Position numbers and translations under genes: made by a program
Source: Deltaproteobacteria bacterium
Lineage (GTDB): Bacteria; Desulfobacterota_B; Binatia; UBA9968
Assembly: GCA_027297485.1 (NCBI GenBank)
Contig: JAPUHZ010000316.1
Span: 1-16,854, forward strand
Length of the DNA stretch: 16,854 nt
Direction of reading: 5' to 3'
Shown: in pieces, positions 1 through 6,674 of the stretch
Position numbering within the stretch: position 1 is the first letter of the stretch
How the letters are laid out: the number at the start of each line of letters is the position of its first letter
The notes under the pieces: model-generated
What the model was told of the DNA's origin: nothing
Database searches by the model: none
What the model saw: only the letters and a program-made list of their open reading frames with translations

Positions 1-74
1 TCGTCCATCGGATCGGCGACGTATGAAAAATTGCTTTCCCATCTGAATCACCTATTTTCTTCCCTTTCTCATGA

Positions 75-212
75 TCGGTTCCGCCTCCGATTAGGACAGC
101 TTTCCTTGCAAAGCTCCTCATCGAGAAAGGGCTGATTACCGAGGCTGAGTTTATGAAGAAGCTGTCGGCAGAGAGGGCGGGGTATCAGGGGATGTTGGAA
201 AAGATGAGCTAA
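75..212 (+). pseudogene. C-terminal remnant of a small conserved hypothetical protein
   Basis: An open frame runs from just after a TGA at 72-74 to a TAA at 210-212. It has no start codon ahead of its conserved-looking part and reads ...RTAFLAKLLIEKG, then LITEAEFMKKL, then SAERAGYQGMLEKMS. A helix followed by 'LIEKGLITE.EF..KL..ERA.YQ' looks like the tail of short hypothetical proteins often seen near mobile or accessory regions, but I cannot name the family with certainty. Bases 1-134 are open in another frame (SSIGSATYEKLLSHL...), so a frameshift or an upstream deletion is possible. Function unknown. It is probably a decayed copy, though an unseen upstream portion outside the window could change that. 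Confidence 0.4.
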
Positions 213-217
213 CCAAA

Positions 218-313
218 ATGCCACAGACAATCTTCTGGTGGATCTTTACCGCTGCTTGTGTATTGGCCTTCTTCCTCGCCTACGGGATAGTTGAAGATCT
301 GATCCGCCAATAA
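218..313 (+). CDS. possible 31-aa single-pass membrane peptide
   Basis: ATG at 218, TAA at 311-313, encoding 31 residues: MPQTIFWWIFTAACVLAF, then FLAYGIVEDLIRQ. Residues 5-24 are strongly hydrophobic and would form one transmembrane helix, followed by a short charged tail. It begins 5 bases after the stop of the upstream remnant. No convincing Shine-Dalgarno sequence precedes it. Nothing identifies a function. It may be a genuine small membrane protein or chance. Confidence 0.3.
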   Translation: MPQTIFWWIFTAACVLAFFLAYGIVEDLIRQ

Positions 314-378
314 GCTGGGTAGGACTCTATTAAAGCGTCGTTTAATTGCGTCCTGGAGTGAAATAGACTCGCTAAATG

Positions 379-621
379 TTAGTAAATGACCTTTGCATTT
401 CTAATTTCGTGTTCGAGAAAAGGCCAAATTCTATGCTGCTCGCCGGAATAAAAGTAATAATCTGGAATTGGCACCTTTATTTCTTTATTTTCATCTGGTT
501 TTTGGAAAATAGAGAGACTCTCTATATCAGCACGGTCTTCCGGTAAGGGTTTGATTATTTCCCAGCCGGGTTCTATTGCGTCCAGGATCGGCTGAAGGAT
601 GGCACGTTTGTCTACTTCCAT
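379..621 (-). CDS. hypothetical protein, 80 aa
   Basis: I place the start at the ATG at 619-621 (MEVDKRAILQPILDAIEPGW...) rather than at the in-frame ATG at 640-642, because AAAGAGG lies 8 bases upstream of the inner ATG and nothing comparable precedes the outer one. The product is soluble, mixed alpha/beta in character, acidic in the middle (PLPEDRADIESL) and rich in aromatics near the end (PDYYFYSGEQHRIWPFLEHEI). No signal peptide, membrane segment or catalytic motif is visible and I do not recognise the family. It lies 60 bases downstream of the zinc-finger-like gene on the same strand, so the two may be co-transcribed. Confidence 0.5.
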   Translation of the reverse strand: MEVDKRAILQPILDAIEPGWEIIKPLPEDRADIESLSIFQKPDENKEIKVPIPDYYFYSGEQHRIWPFLEHEIRNAKVIY

Positions 622-681
622 TGTTAAGGCCTCTTTAACCATGGGTTACGCACTAGACTTTTTAATCCTAGGAATAATCAA

Positions 682-987
682 TCAAGGAGATACAGTTCGT
701 TTATTGTGCTGGCTCCTAATCCAGCCCCTGTTTCTCCTAAATACTATATCTACCCTCGCCCGTTTTCCCAGGCAGGCGTTGCACGATTGGATGAACGGGT
801 TGCGAAATTCCCGCTCCGCTTTCAACTGGCCACACTTCCCACATCGCCTGGACTTCTCTGCGCCGTGGGTCTCCTTTAGGTGCGCATAGAATTTGCTCTC
901 CGGCCAAATCTTCACCTTGCCGGGGCAAAGCTCGCAGACTTTGGCTTGGTGAAGCTGGGGTCCGTTTACAAGTTGGATGATCGCCAT
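682..987 (-). CDS. small protein with two zinc-finger-like clusters, 101 aa
   Basis: ATG at 985-987, with an AAAGGA-type ribosome site about 11 bases upstream. Two metal-binding clusters are visible: C18-X2-C21-X14-H36-X4-H41, a C2H2-like finger, and C49-X2-C52-X16-C69-X2-C72, a four-cysteine zinc ribbon. The remainder is basic (KRARVDIVFRRNRGW). This arrangement is compatible with a nucleic-acid-binding or phage/mobile-element-type accessory protein, but I cannot assign a named family. The regular Cys/His spacing is the main reason to treat it as real rather than as a chance open frame. It is followed on the same strand by the 80-aa unknown. Confidence 0.55.
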   Translation of the reverse strand: MAIIQLVNGPQLHQAKVCELCPGKVKIWPESKFYAHLKETHGAEKSRRCGKCGQLKAEREFRNPFIQSCNACLGKRARVDIVFRRNRGWIRSQHNKRTVSP

Positions 988-1267
988 CTTCCAATTTTCC
1001 TTTCAACTTTAGCCCGTCTGGCCTCCGGCTATTTGCCAGTCTCTGGTCAGATTCTATCCCTGCCTAAAATCTGCTATGTCATACTACATATTGTGGTTGA
1101 GAGTCAAGAAACCCTCAATACCTTGTTGAAAAGGAGTGGCGCGCAAGGGGGGTCCAGTCCGCTCTTGGCTCTTTATGCGGGGATCCCCGGACTCGGATCT
1201 CGAATTGTGACAATTAGATTATTAGTAAACCCCGCGGGTTGCCGCGTGGACAAAGCTGATGGGGTTC

Positions 1268-1300
1268 CCAAAGGGGAGAAGCGGCAGCTCTCCCCTTTGG
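1268..1300. repeat. perfect 12-bp inverted repeat (hairpin)
   Basis: Left arm CCAAAGGGGAGA (1268-1279), 9-base loop, right arm TCTCCCCTTTGG (1289-1300), with no mismatch. There is no T-run after either arm, so a canonical intrinsic terminator is not supported. It may be a structured element, a palindromic repeat or part of a small RNA. Confidence 0.6.
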
Positions 1301-1323
1301 TCGACCGCGTGGCATCAAACCCC

Positions 1324-1342
1324 GTGGTCGATATAAGATTGA
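1324..1342 (+). repeat. 19-bp direct repeat, copy 1
   Basis: GTGGTCGATATAAGATTGA, identical in sequence and orientation to 10014-10032. Similarity continues weakly on both sides (a CAAACC/GCAACC-like lead-in, and GTCCTCTC about 10 bases downstream). Copy 1 lies about 310 bases upstream of the gspE promoter. Confidence 0.7.
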
Positions 1343-1649
1343 TTTCTCCTGGTCCTCTCAGGTTTGCGCGATTGCGCAAAGCATGTAATACGAAGGGGTC
1401 ACCCCAGGAGGCTCTGGTCAAGAGGCACACCGCTCCCTTAGAAATGGTTTGTTCCTTTCCTTTTTACACGCCTGATTCGTGATTAGCGGTTAGTTACGCG
1501 CCCCTGTTCTTGTTAGTGTCGGTGTCGGAGCTGTGGTCCGCACCGGTCTCTCCCTGAGGAAGATCAGCCTAGGACTGAACCTATCCAGGATCAAGGCCTG
1601 GGAGTATATCGAGCTCTCCGGGGGTACCCTCTGAGGACCATAGCCGGTT

Positions 1650-1677
1650 TTGCCATTCTTGTTGAATTTGCTAGAAT
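1650..1677 (+). promoter_or_regulatory. promoter for gspEFGHIJKLM
   Basis: A sigma-70-like signal: -35 TTGCCA (1650-1655), 16-base spacer, -10 TAGAAT (1672-1677) preceded by TG one base away (1669-1670), the extended -10 form. Transcription would begin near 1684, leaving about 39 bases of leader to the ATG at 1723. Confidence 0.6.
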
Positions 1678-1722
1678 ACATGCCTCTTGACAGGTGGCCT
1701 AGCTAGGGGTCAGTTGAAGCGT

Positions 1723-3426
1723 ATGGAAACTCCTCTAACATTGAGAGAGCGGCTGATTGAGCGCGGGTTTATCTCTGAGGATGAGATGGAGCGGATCACC
1801 AGGCTCCAGGAAGAACAGCAGGCTCGTCTGACGCGTCTCGTCGTGGAACTGGGCTTCATCTCTGAGGATGACCTATTGCCGGTCCTCAGCGATCACCTCG
1901 GGATCCCTCTAATCTCCTTAAAGGACTTCCCTTTGACTCCCCTTCCCATGGATTCTCTCCTGGATGCGGTTGATTTTCTCAAGCTCACCAGGATAGTTCC
2001 CATTAAAGTGGAGGGCCAGGATCTCCTTGTTGCCACGACCGATCCTACGGATCTTTCTCACCTCCATGCCCTGGAGGTAGCGACCGGACTCAGTGTGAGG
2101 CCCGTCTTGGCCAAAGAAAAAGAGATCACAGCACGAATCGAAACCCTCTTTGGCAATGGCGATCCAGCCGGCTCTTTAACGGATGTGCCTGCTGCTCGGG
2201 AGGTAGAGGGGATTGTGGATGAGGAAGAGGTGGAGCATCTGCGGGATATGGCCTCGGAGGTGCCGGTGATTCGGCTGGTCAATCAGATGCTCAGTCGGGC
2301 CCTCGAAAGTCGGGCCTCGGATATCCACATTGAGCCTTTTGAAAACCAGCTCAAGGTGCGGTATCGGATCGACGGTATCCTTCACGAAGGCGATCCGCCG
2401 CCGCGCCAGCTCAAGGCCGCCGTCATCTCTCGCTTGAAAATCCTTGCTCAACTCAACATTGCCGAGAGACGTCTCCCCCAGGATGGCAGGATCAAGACCA
2501 AGATCGCGGGTAAAGACGTGGATCTCCGCATCGCAACTATCCCTACCCTCTACGGAGAAAGTGTCGTGATCCGCTTGCTAGAGCGCTCCCAGATCTTTAG
2601 TGATCTTGAGTCTCTCGGCTTTCCACCAGCCATCCTCCACCGCTTTAGCGAGATGATCTCCAAGCCGCACGGCATGATCCTGGTTACCGGACCTACCGGT
2701 AGTGGCAAGACCACGACGCTTTATGGGGCCCTGCAGAAAATCAATGACCCAGGGAAAAAGATCATTACCATCGAGGATCCGGTGGAGTATCAATTGAACG
2801 GTGTCAACCAGATCCAGGTGAAGCCACAAATTGGTCTCACCTTTGCCAACGGGCTGCGCTCTATTGTGCGCCAGGATCCCGATATCATTATGGTAGGGGA
2901 GATCCGCGACTTTGAGACTGCGGAGATTGCGATCCAGGCTGCGCTCACCGGCCATCTCGTCTTCTCCACCCTGCACACCAATGATGCCGCCGGCGCCATT
3001 TCCCGCCTCTTGGAAATGGGGGTGCAGGACTATCTTCTCTCCTCCTCCCTTTTGTGCGTCTTAGCCCAGAGGCTGGTGCGCCGGCTCTGCTCAAGCTGTC
3101 GAAAGAAAGTGCCGTTTACTGAAGTCAGGATTCAGGATCCAGAATCCAAAAGCCAAAATAGAGATCTCCCCTCAATCCTTTGGGAGGCGAGTGGATGTGA
3201 TTCCTGTAGTGGCACAGGCTACCTGGGGCGAATCGGTATCTTTGAGCTTCTTCCGGCGACGCCCGAGATCTGCAAGCTCATTGTTCAGCGGACGGATGCA
3301 GCCTCGATTCGCAGTATGGCTATAGCCCAAGGCATGTGTCTATTAAGAGAGAATGGATGGGAGAAGACCCGCGATGGGATTACCACACCTGCAGAGGTCT
3401 TGCGGGTGACGAGGGAAGAAGGTTGA
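1723..3426 (+). CDS. gspE: type II secretion system ATPase GspE
   Basis: Cytoplasmic hexameric ATPase that drives pseudopilus assembly. The 567-residue product starts at ATG 1723; an in-frame TTG at 1687 would add 12 residues but sits almost at the predicted transcript start. Residues about 5-60 hold two similar helical units (LIERGFISEDE..., LVVELGFISEDD...) like the MshEN/GspE N-terminal domain. The core shows Walker A GPTGSGKT (323-330), the Asp box TIEDPVEY, Walker B DIIMVGEIRD (387-396) and the His box LTGHLVFSTLHT (408-419). A zinc-binding tetracysteine lies at C456-X2-C459-X32-C492-X2-C495, typical of GspE/PilB. Its loop (residues 469-479) is coded by an iterated AGGATTC/AGGATCC/AGAATCC tract. 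First gene of the operon, 77 bases before gspF. Confidence 0.95.
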   Translation: METPLTLRERLIERGFISEDEMERITRLQEEQQARLTRLVVELGFISEDDLLPVLSDHLGIPLISLKDFPLTPLPMDSLLDAVDFLKLTRIVPIKVEGQDLLVATTDPTDLSHLHALEVATGLSVRPVLAKEKEITARIETLFGNGDPAGSLTDVPAAREVEGIVDEEEVEHLRDMASEVPVIRLVNQMLSRALESRASDIHIEPFENQLKVRYRIDGILHEGDPPPRQLKAAVISRLKILAQLNIAERRLPQDGRIKTKIAGKDVDLRIATIPTLYGESVVIRLLERSQIFSDLESLGFPPAILHRFSEMISKPHGMILVTGPTGSGKTTTLYGALQKINDPGKKIITIEDPVEYQLNGVNQIQVKPQIGLTFANGLRSIVRQDPDIIMVGEIRDFETAEIAIQAALTGHLVFSTLHTNDAAGAISRLLEMGVQDYLLSSSLLCVLAQRLVRRLCSSCRKKVPFTEVRIQDPESKSQNRDLPSILWEASGCDSCSGTGYLGRIGIFELLPATPEICKLIVQRTDAASIRSMAIAQGMCLLRENGWEKTRDGITTPAEVLRVTREEG

Positions 3427-3503
3427 GGGAAGCAAGGCAAAAGGCAAAGGTAAAAAGGCAGAAATTTTTTACTTTTAACTTTTTTCTTTTTACTTGAAAA
3501 ACA
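3427..3503 (+). repeat. gspE-gspF spacer made of AAAAGGC-like micro-repeats and an A/T hairpin
   Basis: The 77-base spacer opens with degenerate AAAAGGC/AAAGGT units (about 3434-3460) and continues as a T-rich run. AGGTAAAAAG (3448-3457) can pair with CTTTTTACTT (3486-3495), ten pairs including one G-U, around a 28-base loop. It is the same heptamer family as in the gspI leader. No Shine-Dalgarno sequence for gspF is visible in it. It might attenuate or stabilise the transcript. Confidence 0.5.
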
Positions 3504-4727
3504 ATGGCGCTTTTTCAATACCGAGCCGCAGATTCTTCAGGGAAGGTCGTTGAAGGGGTCATGGATGCTAAGGCCGAGCAGGGGGTTGTGTCCCGACTCC
3601 ACGAAATGGGGTTTATCCCTTTAAGGATCGCTGCGCCAGGTGAGACATCGAGCAGGGCAGTCCACGTCCCTCTTACGCTCTTCTCTCGAGGGAAGGTAAG
3701 CCAGCGGCAACTGCTCCATTTTACCCAGCAGCTAAGCACTCTGCTTGGGGCGGGGCTTCCTCTCGACCGTAGCCTCTCGGTCCTGGCCAATCTGTTGGAG
3801 GGGGACGAGTTTAAGAAGGTCGTGCGCCTTCTCTTGGAGGGGGTCCGGGCGGGCAAGTCGCTGTCCTCGTCTATGGCTGAGCATCCCGAGGTATTTCGGA
3901 AGCTGTACGTGAACATGATTCGTGCCGGAGAGGCGGGGGGGGTATTGGAAAGCGTTCTGCGCTATTTGGCCGAATACCTCCAGCGTTCGGAAGAGTTGAA
4001 GGAGGATATTGTATCCGCCCTGACCTATCCTGTTTTTATCGTAGGGGTGTCCGGGATCTCTCTCATCTTTCTTTTTGCTTTTGTTGTCCCCCGGTTTTCA
4101 CTTATATTTAAAGATGTCGAACAGGCCCTTCCCTGGATAACGAGGCTGTTGATCGGGTTCAGTAACGGACTCTCGCAGTATGGTTGGATTTTGCTGCTTT
4201 TGCTTATTGTTAGCGCTGTTGGGGGATTTTATTATGTCCGCACTCCGGAGGGTAGACTGCGGTGGGATAAGATGCGGCTACGTATATGGGTTATAGGTGA
4301 TCTTTTGTGTCAGTTTGAGGTGGCCAGATATTCTCGGACCTTGTCAGCGCTTCTCAAGGGGGGGGTTCCCCTTTTAGAAGCCCTGGGCACAGTTCAGGGG
4401 GTGGTAGGGAATCGGCTAGTGGCGCGGGCCGTAACCCAGGTGCAAACCAGGGTGAGGGAAGGAAAAGGGATGGTGGGGCCTCTTACAGAGAGCGGTGTCT
4501 TTCCCCCCTTGGCCTTGCAAATGATTGCAGTAGGGGAGGAGACGGGAAAGCTTGAGGGGATGCTGGCCAATGTGGCGGATCATTATGACCAGGAGGTTAA
4601 GCGGTCGACCAAACGGATGACCTCTCTCTTAGAACCCATAGCCATAGTAAGCATTGGCTTGGTGCTTGGCGGGGTCATCATAGCTTTGCTTCTCGGAATT
4701 TTTAGTATCTATGATTTACCTGCTTAA
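3504..4727 (+). CDS. gspF: type II secretion system inner-membrane platform protein GspF
   Basis: Polytopic inner-membrane protein that couples GspE to the growing pseudopilus. The 407-residue length is normal for the family. It opens MALFQYRAADSSGKVVEG, the classical GspF start, and has two T2SSF cytoplasmic repeats (about 68-190 and 270-395; the first contains QLLHFTQQLSTLLGAGLPL, the second FEVARYSRTLSALLKGGVPL). Hydrophobic segments lie at about 176-197, 227-245 and 379-400, the usual three. The start at ATG 3504 gives the family-typical N-terminus, although no ribosome site precedes it; translation may rely on coupling or on an unstructured A-rich leader. Confidence 0.95.
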   Translation: MALFQYRAADSSGKVVEGVMDAKAEQGVVSRLHEMGFIPLRIAAPGETSSRAVHVPLTLFSRGKVSQRQLLHFTQQLSTLLGAGLPLDRSLSVLANLLEGDEFKKVVRLLLEGVRAGKSLSSSMAEHPEVFRKLYVNMIRAGEAGGVLESVLRYLAEYLQRSEELKEDIVSALTYPVFIVGVSGISLIFLFAFVVPRFSLIFKDVEQALPWITRLLIGFSNGLSQYGWILLLLLIVSAVGGFYYVRTPEGRLRWDKMRLRIWVIGDLLCQFEVARYSRTLSALLKGGVPLLEALGTVQGVVGNRLVARAVTQVQTRVREGKGMVGPLTESGVFPPLALQMIAVGEETGKLEGMLANVADHYDQEVKRSTKRMTSLLEPIAIVSIGLVLGGVIIALLLGIFSIYDLPA

Positions 4728-4785
4728 ATTCGCTGGACGGGGTTTTTTTCCATTCAGTCGGGAAAAGACGAGGAGGGTTCCGAAC

Positions 4786-5199
4786 GTGGTTACTTCAACA
4801 CCAAGGATTAACGGTTTCACCCTCATTGAGATGATGGTGGTTCTTGTGATCATTGGTTTGCTTTTTGGCCTGGTCGCCCCCCGCTTTATCGGCCAGGAAG
4901 AGAAGGCAAAGGTCAGGGCAGCCCAGGCTCAGATCGAGCTTCTGGGCACGGCCCTGGACACCCTTCGTCTCGATGTGGGGAGCTATCCTGCGACTCTGGA
5001 GGCCTTGACTCAACCTGGCGGCCTGGAGCGGTGGGATGGTCCCTACCTCAGAAAAAAGGTCCCGGTGGATCCTTGGAGAAATCCCTACATTTATCGCAGC
5101 CCGGGGGAGCATGGCCCCTATGATCTCTTCTCTTACGGCGCCGATGGCGCTCCAGGAGGGGAAGGGAACGATCGCGATGTCACCAGTTGGGGAGAATGA
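4786..5199 (+). CDS. gspG: major pseudopilin GspG
   Basis: Main subunit of the periplasmic pseudopilus. I choose GTG 4786 because a perfect AGGAGGG (4771-4777) sits 8 bases upstream. An in-frame ATG at 4711 inside gspF would add 25 residues and an implausible leader. From GTG the product is 137 aa with a 10-residue basic leader ending in Gly, then G/FTLIEMMVVLVIIGLL: the prepilin peptidase site with Glu at mature position 5. The C-terminal half has the family signature VPVDPWRNPYIYRSPG, and GADGAPGGEGNDRDVTSW, the loop that binds calcium in characterised GspG proteins. The end overlaps gspH by 23 bases. Confidence 0.93.
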   Translation: MVTSTPRINGFTLIEMMVVLVIIGLLFGLVAPRFIGQEEKAKVRAAQAQIELLGTALDTLRLDVGSYPATLEALTQPGGLERWDGPYLRKKVPVDPWRNPYIYRSPGEHGPYDLFSYGADGAPGGEGNDRDVTSWGE

Positions 5200-5635
5200 G
5201 AGGGGCTTTTCCCTCTTGGAACTTCTGGTGGTTCTTTTGCTCCTTGGGGTGAGCAGCCTCATTGTCCTGCCGAGAATTGATAGAGGATTCAAGGAGAGAG
5301 AGATGAGGCAAACCGCCTTGAAGCTTGCTGCGGCGGCTCGTGACCTGCGTAGCAGGGCGATCTACGAGAGCACTTTGCAACGCCTCATTTTCAACCCGTA
5401 TGAGAACAGTTATCAAGCCTTAGGAGGAAAGAAAGTCCTCTTGGCCTCGGGCATCAAGATCACAGGGATCGAGGGAGGCAGGCCGCTAGGAGAGGGGCGG
5501 AGGCAATTTCTCTTTTTCCCGAATGGGAGTATCTTGGGCAGGGAGATCGAGCTTTCAGGCGGTGAGAGGTCCGTCTATATAATCCGCCTGGACCCGCTTT
5601 TAGGGAGGGTTCAGGTGATCCGGGGAAACGAATGA
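5177..5635 (+). CDS. gspH: minor pseudopilin GspH
   Basis: Start at ATG 5177 gives a 152-aa protein with a short leader MSPVGENERG followed by G/FSLLELLVVLLLLGVSSLIVL, a prepilin peptidase site with Glu at mature position 5. Upstream in-frame ATGs inside gspG would produce a long non-hydrophobic extension and are rejected; purine-rich GGGGAAGGGAA precedes the chosen start. The rest shows GspH features: a variable beta-rich domain with RQTALKLAAAARDLRSRAI after the helix and a C-terminal LDPLLGRVQV strand. GspH is thought to sit near the tip of the pseudopilus. It overlaps gspG by 23 bases and gspI by 4. Confidence 0.88.
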   Translation: MSPVGENERGFSLLELLVVLLLLGVSSLIVLPRIDRGFKEREMRQTALKLAAAARDLRSRAIYESTLQRLIFNPYENSYQALGGKKVLLASGIKITGIEGGRPLGEGRRQFLFFPNGSILGREIELSGGERSVYIIRLDPLLGRVQVIRGNE

Positions 5636-6042
5636 AAAGGCAAAAGGCAAAAGGCAAAAGGCAAAATGGTTTTACCCTTCTCGAGGTGGTAGTGGCCATG
5701 TCCATTGTCGGCCTGGGGGTGGTGACGCTGCTCGAGATTTTTTCTCTGGGTCTCCGCTTTGAGACGAGGAGTTCCGCTAAGACCGAGGCCATAGCCTATG
5801 GCCGGCAGGCGATGGACGAGATCTTGATCCGTCGGGAAGTTCCGGAGGAGGGGGAAGAAGGATCCTTTGGAGAGAGGCATCGCTGGAGGCTTGAGGTTCA
5901 ATCTCTCCAGGGTGAGACTCCACTGTTTTCTCCAACCGGTTGGGAGCTAAAGGAAATGACCCTGCGGATGAGCTACCGGGATGGAGAGCGCGAGAAGCAA
6001 GTTGAAATGAAGACTTTGCGTTTGGTAAAGAAGAGCCCATGA
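5632..6042 (+). CDS. gspI: minor pseudopilin GspI
   Basis: The 136-aa protein starts at an ATGA overlap with gspH. It has a very basic 13-residue leader (MKRQKAKGKRQNG) and then G/FTLLEVVVAMSIVGLGVVTLLEIF, the prepilin peptidase site and N-terminal helix, with Glu at mature position 5. The helix and the length fit GspI, which forms the tip complex with GspJ and GspK. The leader is odd at DNA level: it is four perfect tandem copies of AAAAGGC (5635-5662), so its sequence reflects a micro-repeat. The end overlaps gspJ by ATGA. Confidence 0.88.
   Translation: MKRQKAKGKRQNGFTLLEVVVAMSIVGLGVVTLLEIFSLGLRFETRSSAKTEAIAYGRQAMDEILIRREVPEEGEEGSFGERHRWRLEVQSLQGETPLFSPTGWELKEMTLRMSYRDGEREKQVEMKTLRLVKKSP
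5635..5662 (+). repeat. four tandem copies of the heptamer AAAAGGC in the gspI leader
   Basis: AAAAGGC occurs four times without mismatch directly after the gspI ATG (5632-5634), followed by AAAATGG. Because 7 is not a multiple of 3, gain or loss of one copy would shift the gspI frame. Confidence 0.85.
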
Positions 6043-6674
6043 AATTTAAAATCTCAAATTTCAAGTTACAAATTGGCTTTACTCTAATTGAGCTGACCAT
6101 TGCGATGACCATTTTCGCCCTCATAGCAATGATTCTCTATGCGGCCTTCTATCTGGGCCATAGGGCGGTCGAAAAAGTCCAGGCTAGTTCTGAGGAGAGT
6201 CAGAGGCTGCGCTCAGTGGAGGGCTTTTTAGGGGGGTATATCCGGTCTGCCTATCCGTATCGTTTAACGCCACGCAATCCGGCCATCGCCTTCTCCGGTG
6301 AGGAGAATCGTCTAACCTTTGTCTCTGCCCTTTCCGCAGGAATGGGCGGCAGGGGAATGTCAAAGCTTAGCCTCTCTTGGAACGGGGAAGAAGGCGAGGG
6401 AGGGTCTTTGGTCCTTGAGGAAGAAATTCCCCTGCGATGGGAAGCGCAGGAAGATTTTGAGGGCTATAGAAATAGCGTTGTTCTCCGGCGTGGGGTTAGG
6501 GATTTTCGGATAGACTATCTCGATTCTCAAAGTAAGGAGGAACGCTGGGTTGAGCAGTGGGATGGAGAAGAGAAAAGGGCTTTGCCGCGCGCAGTCCGGA
6601 TTAACCTTCAAGGCGATGGAGGAGAAGAGATCTATTGGGTTTTTCCCGTTATGATGAGCGTCTTAGCGCCATGA
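6039..6674 (+). CDS. gspJ: minor pseudopilin GspJ
   Basis: The 211-aa protein begins at an ATGA overlap with gspI. The leader MKFKISNFKLQIG is basic and ends at G/FTLIELTIAMTIFALIAMILYAAF: prepilin peptidase site, Glu at mature position 5 and the hydrophobic helix. The body has the GspJ pattern of an SSEESQRLRSVEGFL helix followed by beta-rich sequence and a DFRIDYLD segment near the end. It partners GspI and GspK at the pseudopilus tip. The leader is encoded by a 35-nt AAATTTC-type repeat shared with gspK. The stop overlaps the gspK start by ATGA. Confidence 0.88.
   Translation: MKFKISNFKLQIGFTLIELTIAMTIFALIAMILYAAFYLGHRAVEKVQASSEESQRLRSVEGFLGGYIRSAYPYRLTPRNPAIAFSGEENRLTFVSALSAGMGGRGMSKLSLSWNGEEGEGGSLVLEEEIPLRWEAQEDFEGYRNSVVLRRGVRDFRIDYLDSQSKEERWVEQWDGEEKRALPRAVRINLQGDGGEEIYWVFPVMMSVLAP
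6042..6076 (+). repeat. 35-nt AAATTTC-type repeat, copy in the gspJ leader
   Basis: Matches 6678-6712 at 29 of 35 aligned positions without gaps. It encodes most of the GspJ leader, in a reading frame different from the gspK copy. Confidence 0.8.

Larger units (their letters stand above)
988..1649. other. intergenic region rich in dyads, no convincing gene
   Basis: About 660 bases between the minus-strand zinc-finger-like gene and the gspE promoter. Long open frames exist on both strands here but have low-quality composition and no ribosome sites. A 46-codon startless frame at 1494-1634 (ends AWEYIELSGGTL) could be a gene relic. What does stand out is dyad symmetry: CGGGGATCCCCG near 1180, AATTGTGACAATT at 1203-1215, AACCC/GGGTT at 1228-1240, a 12-bp hairpin at 1268-1300, TTTGCGC/GCGCAAA at 1363-1380 and GGGGTCACCCC at 1395-1405, plus one copy of a 19-bp repeat at 1324-1342. 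No tRNA, rRNA or known riboswitch core was recognised. Confidence 0.5.

Noticed and set aside
1203..1215. lac-operator-like AATTGTGACAATT
   Set aside because: Short palindrome; no sugar regulator or target gene nearby, so the resemblance is probably coincidental.
1324..1342. CRISPR array based on the 19-bp repeat
   Set aside because: Only two copies 8.7 kb apart, no regularly spaced repeats or spacers and no cas genes.
880..1482. 200-codon plus-strand open frame upstream of gspE
   Set aside because: No ribosome site, no recognisable domain, overlaps several dyads and the 19-bp repeat, and composition is unlike the flanking genes.
1490..1681. 63-codon minus-strand frame over the gspE promoter
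   Set aside because: It covers a strong promoter, lacks a ribosome site and resembles no known protein.
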